The position numbers and the translations under genes are program-made. 52,303 nt of DNA from a virus. Below are positions 40,332 through 49,425 of the stretch, one piece after another. The stretch spans positions 1-52,303 of IMG/VR virus record IMGVR_UViG_3300025312_000635; one strand, given 5' to 3'. The notes under the pieces were generated by a model that ran no database searches, was not told the origin of the DNA, and was given only the letters and a program-made list of their open reading frames with translations. Numbering within the stretch: position 1 is the stretch's first letter; each line of letters opens with the position of its first letter.

Positions 40332-43297
40332 ACGTATTTCCCTTCTCTCAAAGACATTTGATGTTTAAGAATTCCACCAACAATTTGAGAAGCTATTTCA
40401 GAATTAGGGAATCTAGTTTTAACATCTCGTAATTGAATTCCATCTAGAATAAAAGTAAATATCATATCTTGCCCCAATCCTAGTAAAGCGTTAGCAGTTG
40501 AATATAATTCAATCGCATCTAACATAATAGGATCAGCGGGATTTGGTAAAAATTTAGTTTCAAATATATGCTTAGCCCTCATAGCCCACTCCCGACAGAA
40601 ATCATCTGGAGGAGTCCCAGGGGGAAAACGATTCATTCTATCTTTTATGATATGAATACAATCCCTCATGAATAGGAATTTCATCAAATCCCGATCAGGG
40701 CATTCTTTGTAATCTCGAAGAAGCAAATCAATATTTCTGAGGAATCTTTCATTTCTGATTTTATCTGTTAAATACCCGTCATGACCAATCCAAAAGTCTG
40801 GCATAATAATTCCCAAACCAAATCCCTTGTTCAATTCTAATTCGGGATGTTCATGAATCAAGCCAAAGAATTTGGCCCCCGTATTGTTTCTAAATAAGCG
40901 TGTAGGTAGGTCGGGCTTAAAAGGATTGGGGGGGTCTACGGACAAATGATGTTGTTGTATGCCATATCCGTTAAAGGGGTTCGCCCGAAGATATTTATTA
41001 ACGTTTTCTGGATTGAGTAGAACTTCATCAGAGTCAATCCAAAGTATCCAATCTCCCTTTGCATCTTTGATGCTTAGGTTTCTGGCGGCTCCGAATCCTT
41101 CCTTGAGAGGGTCAATTCCTTTTAAAATCTTGGCCCCATATTTTTGAGCAATTTCTTTGGTGCTATCATTAGTTTTCGGATCTACTGCAATAATGATTTC
41201 GTCGGCTATTTTAGAAACAGATTTCAAACATCTATGAAGCATATCTTCTGCATTATATGCTATCATACAAACTGAGAGAGTTTCCTTTGGAGCTTGCCAT
41301 ACCATCTTTCTTTCAAAATTAACACGGTTAGTCGGAATGCTAGAATCCTTAGTATATGAGATAAAGTGGTGCCCAATAACTTCTCCAGAATTGATTCTTC
41401 CCGTAGATCTAAAGAAAACTTTGATATCTTTTTTCTCACTAAACATATCCAAAATGTCGTTCATTTCGTAATGGCGAACGTGGCATCTATGGGGGAAGGT
41501 ATAGTATGATAAATATTCCCAAGGTCCATATGGAACTGTCAAGTAAATAGTTCCCCCTTCTTTGCATAAAGTTTCTAATTGATCAATAAGATGATAGGGG
41601 TCAATAACATGTTCTAATACTTCATTGCAAAATACTAAGTCAAAAGTCCCCCCGCCTATTTCTAATATTTTTTCTATAGGATGAGAGGTCATTTCATCTG
41701 TAGATATGAATTTAATATTTTTATGCTCAGAATATTTTTCTTTGCATTTGTTAGCAGTATCAATAGTTTTTCTAGTTATATCTAGCCCCAAAAATTGACT
41801 ATCTGGGAAAAGATTTGCCATTCTAATGGTTTGATGCCCAATCCAGCAGCCGTAATCAAGGACTTTTTCATACGGACCAGAAGTTTCCAAAAACTCTTTC
41901 ATAATCAACCATCGTGGCTCACTTCCGCTAGTTTCAAAGTGACTAACTTTGGCCCCTTCATGCTTTGTTCCCTCTATAGGAGCATCTACTTTTTTATATT
42001 GTTCTCTATATGTTTCAGGAGATTCCATAAAAGAGAAATTATCATGGATATATTTAACATCATTCTTTACCAAATTGAGATTATGGCATTCTCTTTCAAA
42101 ATGTACGGCAACCCCATTTTCTTTTGCTTCTATAATATTACACATTTCAATATCAGAATTTTTAAAGAAATGCTTATACAATCTAGCGGGGTTACTTGAT
42201 TTTTTTCTCATAATTTTATCAGATATATTTAACAATCGATCTGCTACAGGCCCCCAAATCAATGTTTTCCCGTGTTCCATACCCGCTATGGACATGTTTT
42301 TAGTAATAGAGGGCTTATTTAAAAGTTCTTCAATAACTTTAATAAATTCATTTTGGCAAGCCTCCGTAGAAGCTAGTCCAAAATCAGTAGTATTGATAAA
42401 TTTAGTGGCACCAGGATGAAGAGTTTCTACCAATGCGGCGGTTGGAGTCGTAATGAAAGGAAGTCCGCAAGCTTGGGCTTCGATAGCACTAATGCAAGAA
42501 ATCTCATCAAACTCTGTGGGGTAAACGTAAGCCCAAGAACGAGAATATAAATCATATAATTGAGCTTTTGTTAAAGATCCCAGTAATTGAACGTTGGGAA
42601 GTGCTTTGCACCTTTCCCAAAGATGTTCGTAATATGCTCTTATCCCCGGAACGGTATTGTCATAGTGGGCTACCATAAGTTTTACAGAGATTTCTTTCTT
42701 GAGAAATTTTTCCATAATTCCATTTTCTTTGACAAGATTTTCCAGACCTCGTTCTGGTCTAGCACAGTAGACCATTTGCCCTAAACTTCTGACGGAATTG
42801 AGTCCGTCAGGAATCAAGGAAACGTCTATCCCATTTCTGATCACTTCAATTGCTTCTTCGGGGATTTCATAAATTTCTTTATATTGATTCTTTTGAAATT
42901 GAGACATAAGAAGAACGCGATCAACTTGAGTTAAAATTCCCCTCATATTTGGGGCAGTTCTTTTGAGAGCGAGGTCATGGCACCATAAATAACAAGTTTT
43001 AGCATTATGGGGGGTTTGAAGAATACCAAAATCTCTGGATACGATGAGCATATCTATATCTGAATGAGACATTAATTCTTGACCTTGTTGTAGGGGGATG
43101 TACATTACCCCCCTGATTCCCATTGGAGCATCGCAAGGACTCAGAACTACCACCCTATTTCTTCCGCCAAAAGCATCTTTTTTAGAAGCAAAGGATTCTG
43201 CTAATTGAATAGCGGCGGTTTCTGATCCCCCTAATGAGCTTTTGGCCAAGGTGTTGCCATCGTGTTTCATTCCGGGGGAAACAATGATAATATTCAT
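40328..43297 (-). CDS. GT4 - methyltransferase - GT2 three-domain fusion
   Basis: 989 residues from the ATG at 43297 (GGAG about 9 nt upstream, overlap with the previous stop). Residues 1-365 are a GT4 domain (SSLGGSETAAIQLAE, VYPTEFDEISCISAIEAQACG). Residues 455-650 are a class I methyltransferase (VLDYGCWIGHQTIR, FDLVFCNEVLEHVIDPY). Residues 675-890 are a GT2 domain (VCMIAYNAEDMLHRCLKSV, GDWILWIDSDEVLL with DxD). The C-terminal 90 residues are helical. One polypeptide could add two sugars and a methyl group to the same glycan. It lies at the end of the minus-strand operon, physically apart from the glycosylation island. Confidence 0.9.
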   Translation of the reverse strand: MNIIIVSPGMKHDGNTLAKSSLGGSETAAIQLAESFASKKDAFGGRNRVVVLSPCDAPMGIRGVMYIPLQQGQELMSHSDIDMLIVSRDFGILQTPHNAKTCYLWCHDLALKRTAPNMRGILTQVDRVLLMSQFQKNQYKEIYEIPEEAIEVIRNGIDVSLIPDGLNSVRSLGQMVYCARPERGLENLVKENGIMEKFLKKEISVKLMVAHYDNTVPGIRAYYEHLWERCKALPNVQLLGSLTKAQLYDLYSRSWAYVYPTEFDEISCISAIEAQACGLPFITTPTAALVETLHPGATKFINTTDFGLASTEACQNEFIKVIEELLNKPSITKNMSIAGMEHGKTLIWGPVADRLLNISDKIMRKKSSNPARLYKHFFKNSDIEMCNIIEAKENGVAVHFERECHNLNLVKNDVKYIHDNFSFMESPETYREQYKKVDAPIEGTKHEGAKVSHFETSGSEPRWLIMKEFLETSGPYEKVLDYGCWIGHQTIRMANLFPDSQFLGLDITRKTIDTANKCKEKYSEHKNIKFISTDEMTSHPIEKILEIGGGTFDLVFCNEVLEHVIDPYHLIDQLETLCKEGGTIYLTVPYGPWEYLSYYTFPHRCHVRHYEMNDILDMFSEKKDIKVFFRSTGRINSGEVIGHHFISYTKDSSIPTNRVNFERKMVWQAPKETLSVCMIAYNAEDMLHRCLKSVSKIADEIIIAVDPKTNDSTKEIAQKYGAKILKGIDPLKEGFGAARNLSIKDAKGDWILWIDSDEVLLNPENVNKYLRANPFNGYGIQQHHLSVDPPNPFKPDLPTRLFRNNTGAKFFGLIHEHPELELNKGFGLGIIMPDFWIGHDGYLTDKIRNERFLRNIDLLLRDYKECPDRDLMKFLFMRDCIHIIKDRMNRFPPGTPPDDFCREWAMRAKHIFETKFLPNPADPIMLDAIELYSTANALLGLGQDMIFTFILDGIQLRDVKTRFPNSEIASQIVGGILKHQMSLREGKYV

Positions 43298-43533
43298 CAG
43301 CAATCTCCTATGATAGTACGAATATTCTTTTTATTTGTTCGAATAATCTCAATAAGAGCATCTATTATGAAATATGGACTAGCAACCATTGGTTTGGCGG
43401 TATCTTGGGGAACTGCCGAATGTATAGGGCATTTATACCATCTGGTTCGGGGACAAGTACATTTTATTTTACTCTCATTGCAAACACAAGAAAGATTTCT
43501 ACAAATTGAGCACTCGCTATCAGGAGTTTTCAT
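43297..43533 (-). CDS. Small Cys-rich protein
   Basis: 78 residues. Eight Cys in the first 40 residues (CSICRNLSCVCNES, CTCPRTRWYKCP), followed by a hydrophobic C-terminal half (YFIIDALIEIIRTNKK). Possible compact metal-binding domain. Start and stop overlap both neighbours (ATGA/TGATG). No family recognised. Confidence 0.65.
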   Translation of the reverse strand: MKTPDSECSICRNLSCVCNESKIKCTCPRTRWYKCPIHSAVPQDTAKPMVASPYFIIDALIEIIRTNKKNIRTIIGDC

Positions 43534-43676
43534 TTTGTCTCTTTCTTACTATCTTGGTATGCCTTTCTTGTTCCCTGCCAATACATTGATCCATCCGCTC
43601 GTCTAGTTCTATGAGAGCCTCCAGGAAAATCTTTAGCTGCTTGTTTACGAAGTCTTTTTGCAACTGTTCTTCTCAT
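43530..43676 (-). CDS. Small basic protein, hypothetical
   Basis: 48 residues, very rich in Arg and Lys (RRTVAKRLRKQAAKDF), ending in WQGTRKAYQDSKKETK. Small basic ORFs of this kind occur in many tailed phages without a known role. It overlaps the Cys-rich ORF upstream by 32 nt in another frame and the next gene by 4 nt. Function not determinable; nucleic acid binding is possible from charge alone. Confidence 0.6.
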   Translation of the reverse strand: MRRTVAKRLRKQAAKDFPGGSHRTRRADGSMYWQGTRKAYQDSKKETK

Positions 43677-43824
43677 TTTTATCCCTTTCATTTATTAGAT
43701 GTTTCCCACTACAACCTCGTAATTTATAAACATCTGGATCTATTTCTATACAAATTGGTTTATAGTCGATACAGCCTAGAATAATCTTACAATAACAATT
43801 ATCTCCATAGCATATATATTCCAT
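43645..43824 (-). CDS. Small Cys-rich peptide next to the radical SAM gene
   Basis: 59 residues, with Cys at CYGDNCYC, GCIDYKPIC and GCSGK and one near the end. Its ATG overlaps the stop of the radical SAM/SPASM gene (TAATG, 43822-43826), so the two are co-translated. It resembles a metal-binding mini-protein. A precursor peptide for the neighbouring radical SAM enzyme is conceivable but unproven. The 3' 32 nt overlap the basic ORF. Confidence 0.55.
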   Translation of the reverse strand: MEYICYGDNCYCKIILGCIDYKPICIEIDPDVYKLRGCSGKHLINERDKNEKNSCKKTS

Positions 43825-44546
43825 TATTTTACCCTGGCCATTCCTTCAGGAACATCTTCATGGCAAGTATTGCATTGAATATATGGTGTATGAATAATCT
43901 CTAAAGAATCGTCCCATACTGTTCCCAAAATCCCCCTAGAGTAGGCATCTTGGCAACAACGTGTTATATCTCCATTACTCATAACCATTACTTGCCCATT
44001 TTTAAGCCATGGGCAAAGGACTCTAGATCTGTAATCTTCTGGAGTCCAGTTTATCAGTCCCCCCCAATTATTCGGTCTTATGATAGCATCTCGGGAATAC
44101 CCAAATTGGACTTTAGGATATTCTAAACGCAATTTATTAAATAGTCCTACTGTTTTCATAGCTATAAACGCATCATGATCCGTAACATCTATTGCATCTA
44201 TTCCCGCATCAAGAATTTTACGGATTAATTCTTCGTCTGCCAAAATTCCATTTGTATTGGTACGGAGGCAGAGATACCGAGGCATTATGGTTCGACAACG
44301 TTTAACCATTTCAATATATCGGGGGTGTAGAAAAGGCTCCCCCACCCCAAATAAATTGAGTTCTCTTTGGGTTCCTTTTTTAACAAATATTTCAAGTAAT
44401 TTGAGAGTTTGTTCAAAGGTGGGCCATTCCATCAATCCAACTGGCCTATGCTCCCCTTGACCAGAACAGGGACAATATGGACAAGATAGGTTACAAATTG
44501 AAGAAACTTCTAAATTTTTGATACATCCTATTTTTTGATAAATCAA
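43824..44546 (-). CDS. Radical SAM protein with SPASM-like C-terminus
   Basis: 240 residues from a TTG. CNLSCPYC near residues 18-25 binds the SAM-cleaving 4Fe-4S cluster, followed by LNLFGVGEPFLHP (SAM contact). The end has LCPWLKNGQVMVMSNGDITRC and CNTCHED, the Cys layout of a SPASM/twitch auxiliary-cluster domain. At 240 residues it is shorter than most SPASM enzymes (usually 350 or more). It is coupled to the HTH protein upstream and the Cys-rich peptide downstream. The substrate could be a peptide or a sugar; neither is shown. Confidence 0.8.
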   Translation of the reverse strand: MIYQKIGCIKNLEVSSICNLSCPYCPCSGQGEHRPVGLMEWPTFEQTLKLLEIFVKKGTQRELNLFGVGEPFLHPRYIEMVKRCRTIMPRYLCLRTNTNGILADEELIRKILDAGIDAIDVTDHDAFIAMKTVGLFNKLRLEYPKVQFGYSRDAIIRPNNWGGLINWTPEDYRSRVLCPWLKNGQVMVMSNGDITRCCQDAYSRGILGTVWDDSLEIIHTPYIQCNTCHEDVPEGMARVK

Positions 44547-45235
44547 AGTAGTCCTAACGAATCTTCAGTATTGTTTGCAGCATAATTTTCTTTACTAATC
44601 AAAATTCCGGCTTTCTCCATTCGGATTTTGAGTGCTCTCTCTGTCACCCCCAATTCATTTGCCATTGCTTCTGGAGACATTTTCTTTTTTATATAATATG
44701 CAGCAGCTTCCCTCAAATTTTTAAATCCTTTTTCAGTTAAAATTTTATTCCATTTTTCTTTAACGTCTGTTTTGGTAAAACCATCTTCATCTCGGTGGGA
44801 GGGTCTTTTCCCCTTTATTAATTCCCTCATCGGAAGACTTCTATCCCCATCCATTCTTATTCTTAGATACTCTATGGTTCTAGTAGTTACCCCCAACTCC
44901 ATTGCCATTTCCGTATTTGTATATTTTTTCTTATATGTTTCCATTAAATCATCTATATCTTTAAACCCTTTAATTTGAGCAACAGAACCCCATTTATTCC
45001 AAAAGGAAGTGGGCATATCGTATGGGACGGTCAAATATGGTCTTAGAGATGCATAAACTGTGTTGGACTCCACTTCTATATCTTTTAACAACAACCATTG
45101 GTGGAGCGTTCGAAACGTACCCCCTTTGGTAATCCAGTCATTTACGAAGATGGATATGCCTTCGTGCCCTTCTTTTAAAATTAATTCTTCAAATTTGCGA
45201 ATGAATGGACGATGTTTAGATTTTATTCTAGACAT
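44543..45235 (-). CDS. Tandem helix-turn-helix DNA-binding protein
   Basis: 230 residues. Two similar HTH units: YTNTEMAMELGVTTRTIEYL (about 105-124) and MSPEAMANELGVTERALKIR (about 187-206), each with a flanking basic helix. The N-terminal 60 residues (KFEELILKEGHEGISIFVNDW) may be a third helical unit. Possibly a transcription regulator or DNA-binding partner of the recombination proteins encoded upstream. No named family recognised. Confidence 0.7.
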   Translation of the reverse strand: MSRIKSKHRPFIRKFEELILKEGHEGISIFVNDWITKGGTFRTLHQWLLLKDIEVESNTVYASLRPYLTVPYDMPTSFWNKWGSVAQIKGFKDIDDLMETYKKKYTNTEMAMELGVTTRTIEYLRIRMDGDRSLPMRELIKGKRPSHRDEDGFTKTDVKEKWNKILTEKGFKNLREAAAYYIKKKMSPEAMANELGVTERALKIRMEKAGILISKENYAANNTEDSLGLL

Positions 45236-47147
45236 GGATTATACTTTCTCCCCCTTCTTTTATTACCAATATTCTACAATCGAAACGATCTCTAAGTAAA
45301 GCATCATGATCGGTAACTAAAACTGCTTTTCCGTCATTTTCTGCTAAATAAGTAAATGTATCGAAGTTCGACTCTTTGCCCAAGTCATCGAGGGAATCAT
45401 TCGGTTCATCGAAAGCGATGAAAGAAAAGTCTACGGAACACCCTTCTTTTATAAATTGAGAAAGTGCTCGGGAGATAGACAACCTAATTTTCTGTCTTTC
45501 TCCACCACTATACATTTCATAGGAAACTTCATCTCCGTTACTATCTACAATAGCAATATGAAATTCATCTTTAATGGTTCCTGATCTAGTTTCCCTTTCT
45601 GTGGCCATAATAATATTTAATTCGGAACTGTACTCTGATAGGTGGTGCTGGGCCAGGGATTCCAATTGGGATATCATAGAATCAAACAACATCATTCGAA
45701 TCTTCTTGAACCCGTCTACCCAGAAATCAAAATATTTCTTTTTATCAAGTAAACCATTTTTAGTTTCATTCATTCCACGGATCTTTGACCCTAATTCCCT
45801 TATTTGCTTTTTCCTATTTTCCTCCATTTCTAGATAAGGATTAATTTCTTCAGATTTTTTTAGCATATCATTTTTCAAATTAGTTATTGTAATTACTGAA
45901 GCGGATATAGTAGATTCCCCATCAGCTTGGGCATGGGATAATTCTACTTTCAAATCTCGTATGGAATCTTTAATCGTATCCAATTCCCTAATTTTTTTAT
46001 CAATTTCATCTACCAATGATTTACTAACTTTTAGTTGATCTCTTAAACTTCTTTCCTTATCGGGAATAGTATCCCACTCTGATTTTATTCCCATTGCCTC
46101 TAATCCTAATTGATTTATTCGGGATTGGAGATATGACCCTGTAATGGTTTGGGCACAAAATGGACAAGGGCCTTCTCCCTGTTTTGTAAGAGTTTGAATT
46201 TCATTATTTATTTCATTCATATCTATTTTCAAATTATCTCTACGAAATACAAGAGCATTTAAATCTGACTGAATATTGTTAGTTCTATCGGATGCCTCTT
46301 GTTTAGTGCCGGTTTCTTTTATCAAAATATTTTTACTATTTTCAAAATGGGCTATCTTCAATTTAATTTTATTTGTTTTTTCGTCTATTCTAAGTTGAAT
46401 GCTATTTAATTCATTCTCTTCTTCAACTAAACTTTCTTTCCAAGATGAAATACTGGCCACTCTTTCGGATTCAAAAGTATCTATATTGATTTTGTATGAG
46501 GTAGATCGGACCCCAGTTAACTCTCCTTCTTTATTTCCAATAGATTTATCTAATTCAAGCACCAAGGACTGTAATGATTTTGCCGATTCCCCCGCCTTCA
46601 GACTACTGGACACATATTTGTCTAGACCCCTAACATCTGTTAAAATTTTGGCACGTTCTGCAGGTTTTAGATCTGGGAAATTATTGAAATCCCTTCCGAA
46701 CATTACAGCGCATTGAAAAGAAATGAAATTTATTTGTAATACTTTTTCTAATTCATTTTGCTTAACTTGGTATGTTGCATTTTTAAATAATTCTGTTTCT
46801 TCTTTCCAAATTTTCAAATTGGGTGTTTTCTTTCGTTCAATAGTTCTCTCTGTTTTATACATAACGGAATCTGCTGTAAATACAGTTTGAATCAGGGCTT
46901 GTTTTTCTTTTTTATGTATAATTTCATCCTTATACCGATTTTTTCGGCAAAGTTCCCCAAACCACCCATAACAAAAACTTTCTAGTAACGTCGATTTTCC
47001 ACTTCCATTTGATTGACTCTTCTCGTCATCCAAATTCCTTCCGTCTATTTGGATGGTTTTTCCTTCATAATTGGCCATGGAAAATTCGAATGTTTTACGG
47101 AAAGACATGAATCCTTTTCCACTTATAGATATTAATCGAATTAGCAT
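45228..47147 (-). CDS. sbcC: SbcC/Rad50-like recombination ATPase (T4 gp46 type)
   Basis: 639 residues. Walker A SNGSGKST (46-53), long coiled coils either side of a zinc hook CPFC (328-331), ABC signature YSGGERQKIRL (from about 546), Walker B FIAFDEP (576-582) and the D/H-loop VTDHD. With the SbcD-like nuclease it forms the complex that processes double-strand ends in recombination-dependent replication. The overlapping stop/start with the HTH gene suggests co-translation. Length matches phage gp46 rather than bacterial SbcC (about 1000 residues). Confidence 0.95.
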   Translation of the reverse strand: MLIRLISISGKGFMSFRKTFEFSMANYEGKTIQIDGRNLDDEKSQSNGSGKSTLLESFCYGWFGELCRKNRYKDEIIHKKEKQALIQTVFTADSVMYKTERTIERKKTPNLKIWKEETELFKNATYQVKQNELEKVLQINFISFQCAVMFGRDFNNFPDLKPAERAKILTDVRGLDKYVSSSLKAGESAKSLQSLVLELDKSIGNKEGELTGVRSTSYKINIDTFESERVASISSWKESLVEEENELNSIQLRIDEKTNKIKLKIAHFENSKNILIKETGTKQEASDRTNNIQSDLNALVFRRDNLKIDMNEINNEIQTLTKQGEGPCPFCAQTITGSYLQSRINQLGLEAMGIKSEWDTIPDKERSLRDQLKVSKSLVDEIDKKIRELDTIKDSIRDLKVELSHAQADGESTISASVITITNLKNDMLKKSEEINPYLEMEENRKKQIRELGSKIRGMNETKNGLLDKKKYFDFWVDGFKKIRMMLFDSMISQLESLAQHHLSEYSSELNIIMATERETRSGTIKDEFHIAIVDSNGDEVSYEMYSGGERQKIRLSISRALSQFIKEGCSVDFSFIAFDEPNDSLDDLGKESNFDTFTYLAENDGKAVLVTDHDALLRDRFDCRILVIKEGGESIIHV

Positions 47148-47148
47148 A

Positions 47149-47409
47149 TCATCTCCGTCTTTTTGGGTTTGCAGAGGGAATCAAACTCCATAAAAACTTT
47201 TGCGAATGAACTTTACAAGAAAAAACAATCATTTCACTTTCCATTTTTTTCCTCACTTCATTTTCATATTCATCAATACGTTTTGACATTAAAATTATGG
47301 ATGTAATTTCCTTTTTGTGGTTTTCATTTACTTTCACTTTTTTGAAAGGCACTGGGGATACTTCAACAATGATTTCCCTTTTTCTCTTTATTAAAAGAGG
47401 CCGTCTCAT
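47149..47409 (-). CDS. Small basic protein between SbcD and SbcC genes
   Basis: 86 residues, Lys/Arg/Glu-rich, starting RRPLLIKRKREIIVEV and ending in SANPKRRR. It overlaps the SbcD stop (ATGA) and ends one base before the SbcC start. The tight packing supports that it is expressed. In T4 a small ORF also lies between genes 46 and 47, though no sequence kinship is evident. Function unknown. Confidence 0.6.
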   Translation of the reverse strand: MRRPLLIKRKREIIVEVSPVPFKKVKVNENHKKEITSIILMSKRIDEYENEVRKKMESEMIVFSCKVHSQKFLWSLIPSANPKRRR

Positions 47410-48491
47410 TTGAATAATTCAATGCCCACCCGGATAAGATCCACTTGGTTTAGCCCAGATCCTTCAATGTTATTTTGAACATATAAATTTATGATAGAAT
47501 CATCATCCTCTACCATTTCAGGAGGAATTTGAGATTGATGATGACGAATAATATTTACTTGGAAGGAAATTCCCCTAGCACCCGCACCTTGTAATTTAAA
47601 TCGAATATCATTTTTGATTTCTGGACCCCATTGGGAGGTTGGAACATCCCCGACCACTCTGATATAATTGCCTTCCAAGTTGGTTGCTTTATCCCACTGG
47701 TCAGGAAACGATCTAACATCCAATGATTTGAACTCTGGGTATTTAAGTTTAATTGGGGCAAGTTTTTTGGTTTTAGAATTGAGTAACCAAATAAATCGGT
47801 TCTGCCCTTCGTCAGAAAATCGTATTTGATAAGGGCTTCCAACATATTGGACTTGCCCAATTGCCTGGCACTTATGAACATGGCCCGAGATGTAGAGTGT
47901 TTTGGGGTTGAAAAAATATGAATCCATTCTTCCGGGTATTTCTCTTCCAGTTTCATAAGTTACTCCGGGGATTTCTTGATGAAAAAATACTATGTCGGGA
48001 TTTTGAGAATTTATTCCTTTCAAATCTGTTAGGAAATCTTCAAATTTTCTTTCATAAGGAATAAATCCAATTTTTACTCCGTCTATTCTAGTAATCATTT
48101 GAGTTAACGTTATCAAACAAAGATCAAATAATTTAGCAATTGGATATTTGGGCAAGTTGAAATCGTGATTACCGAGTAACGCTGTATGTAGAACTTCTCC
48201 TTTTTCTATTTCTGATAACATTTTGTTACATTCAATAAGTAAGTGGGAGGGAACTTTATCTTTAAGCTCAAATAAATCTCCGAGGGAATAAACCCATTTA
48301 ATTTCAGGATGACTTCGTAAAATATCTATGATTTGTTGAAGAATATTTAGTCCTTCTACTAAACGAGAATTTAGTCCTGTTTTTTTATCAACTTGTTCGA
48401 ACTCTTTACGTTCATGAAGATGAAGATCAGAAAATATGAGCGAGTCTGGTTGAATGTCGAATGGGGAATGTGGTCTAAGTAGTTTTCTCAA
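47406..48491 (-). CDS. sbcD: SbcD/Mre11-like nuclease (T4 gp47 type)
   Basis: 361 residues. All metallophosphoesterase motifs are visible: SDLHLH (21-26), GDLFE (71-75), LLGNHD (105-110), FFHQE (168-172) and SGHVHK (201-206). The C-terminal part (KLKYPEFKSLDVRSF) corresponds to the capping domain. It acts with the SbcC-like ATPase, encoded downstream, to trim DNA ends. Starts with an ATGA overlap behind the RuvC-like gene. Confidence 0.95.
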   Translation of the reverse strand: MRKLLRPHSPFDIQPDSLIFSDLHLHERKEFEQVDKKTGLNSRLVEGLNILQQIIDILRSHPEIKWVYSLGDLFELKDKVPSHLLIECNKMLSEIEKGEVLHTALLGNHDFNLPKYPIAKLFDLCLITLTQMITRIDGVKIGFIPYERKFEDFLTDLKGINSQNPDIVFFHQEIPGVTYETGREIPGRMDSYFFNPKTLYISGHVHKCQAIGQVQYVGSPYQIRFSDEGQNRFIWLLNSKTKKLAPIKLKYPEFKSLDVRSFPDQWDKATNLEGNYIRVVGDVPTSQWGPEIKNDIRFKLQGAGARGISFQVNIIRHHQSQIPPEMVEDDDSIINLYVQNNIEGSGLNQVDLIRVGIELFK

Positions 48492-48976
48492 TTTCTGACC
48501 CTCTGTTTAATTTTTGGATTCAAAAATTGAAATCCATATCTTGCTAAGACGTATGCATCGCATAAATTATCATCATCGAAATCTACCCCAAATTTCTTGT
48601 GCACTGATAAAAGCATAAGGTCTTTTTTTGAATTTCCTTTTCCAGTTACAAATTTTTTTAATACAGTTGGAGGAACGATGATAAAAGGATAATTCGCCAT
48701 AAATAAATCTCGTTTTATTATTCCTGCAAGCTCTCCTAATTGAAATATACTGATTGTTTTGGTGATACCAAAAGCAGGACCTTCTATCATTATTAGATCA
48801 GGTTTAATCTTACCGACGGATAATCCAATACTAATTGCTATTTTTGTTAATCTTGGTGTATTTTCCTCTTTGGAAGAAGATGTTATGAGTCGTTGTTCTA
48901 CTATTCTCCAATTATTATCTACGGCTACCAATCCAGTTGCACATAATGATAAATCTAGCCCCATCACTATACTCAT
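48488..48976 (-). CDS. RuvC-like Holliday junction resolvase
   Basis: 162 residues from the ATG at 48976, favoured because GLDLSLCATG then falls near residue 6 as in RuvC and because a GAGAGG site lies upstream; an in-frame TTG-type start 18 codons earlier would overlap the previous gene. Acidic catalytic residues: D8 (GLDLSL), E65 (MIEGPAFG), and D135-137/D140 (FDDDNLCDAYVLA). The PPTVLKKFVTGKGNSKKDLM segment is typical of RuvC and related RNase H-fold resolvases. Role: debranching recombination intermediates before packaging. Confidence 0.85.
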   Translation of the reverse strand: MSIVMGLDLSLCATGLVAVDNNWRIVEQRLITSSSKEENTPRLTKIAISIGLSVGKIKPDLIMIEGPAFGITKTISIFQLGELAGIIKRDLFMANYPFIIVPPTVLKKFVTGKGNSKKDLMLLSVHKKFGVDFDDDNLCDAYVLARYGFQFLNPKIKQRVRN

Positions 48977-48983
48977 GGGTTTT

Positions 48984-49424
48984 TCATCCTCTCTGACTTC
49001 CAAAGAATTCAACCAAAACAACTTCACCATCCAATGATTTAGCCGTTAGTTCTTTTCCGGGGAAATATTTCAATTTAATTATAGACCAAAATAATCCCCG
49101 TATAGATTTCAAAGCCTCCGTTTTCCATCTTACTTCTTCTTCTCTTCTTTTTGATTCTGTTACGGTATGACTAGTTATATCTAATTTTATCGTATTAATT
49201 TGATCTACTATTATATCTGATATGGAAAACATCAGTTTTTTCCAACCAGATAATTGCAATAAAATTATTTCTTGAGGTTGAACGGGGGTTCCTTTATATT
49301 TCCAATTTGGTAATTGTAAAAGTATGGCTGATCCGAATAGCTCTTTAGTCAAATGGGTTAAAAATAATTCCCATCGTTTTTCTTCAACGTTAGGACTTAA
49401 ATTGACGACCTTATTTTCATTCAT
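48984..49424 (-). CDS. Conserved-looking phage protein of unknown function in the recombination operon
   Basis: 146 residues from the ATG at 49424 (AGGAATTA upstream). A helical central region (SDIIVDQINTIKLDI, RREEEVRWKTEALKSIRG) is flanked by beta strands, and the C-terminus is KSLDGEVVLVEFFGSQRG. It lies between the RecA-like and RuvC-like genes. A replication or recombination accessory is plausible by location only. Confidence 0.7.
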   Translation of the reverse strand: MNENKVVNLSPNVEEKRWELFLTHLTKELFGSAILLQLPNWKYKGTPVQPQEIILLQLSGWKKLMFSISDIIVDQINTIKLDITSHTVTESKRREEEVRWKTEALKSIRGLFWSIIKLKYFPGKELTAKSLDGEVVLVEFFGSQRG

Positions 49425-49425
49425 A

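Noticed and set aside
47555-47956. 133-codon minus-strand frame inside the SbcD-like gene
   Set aside because: Same strand, other frame, within a gene with complete metallophosphoesterase motifs; contains no start signal.
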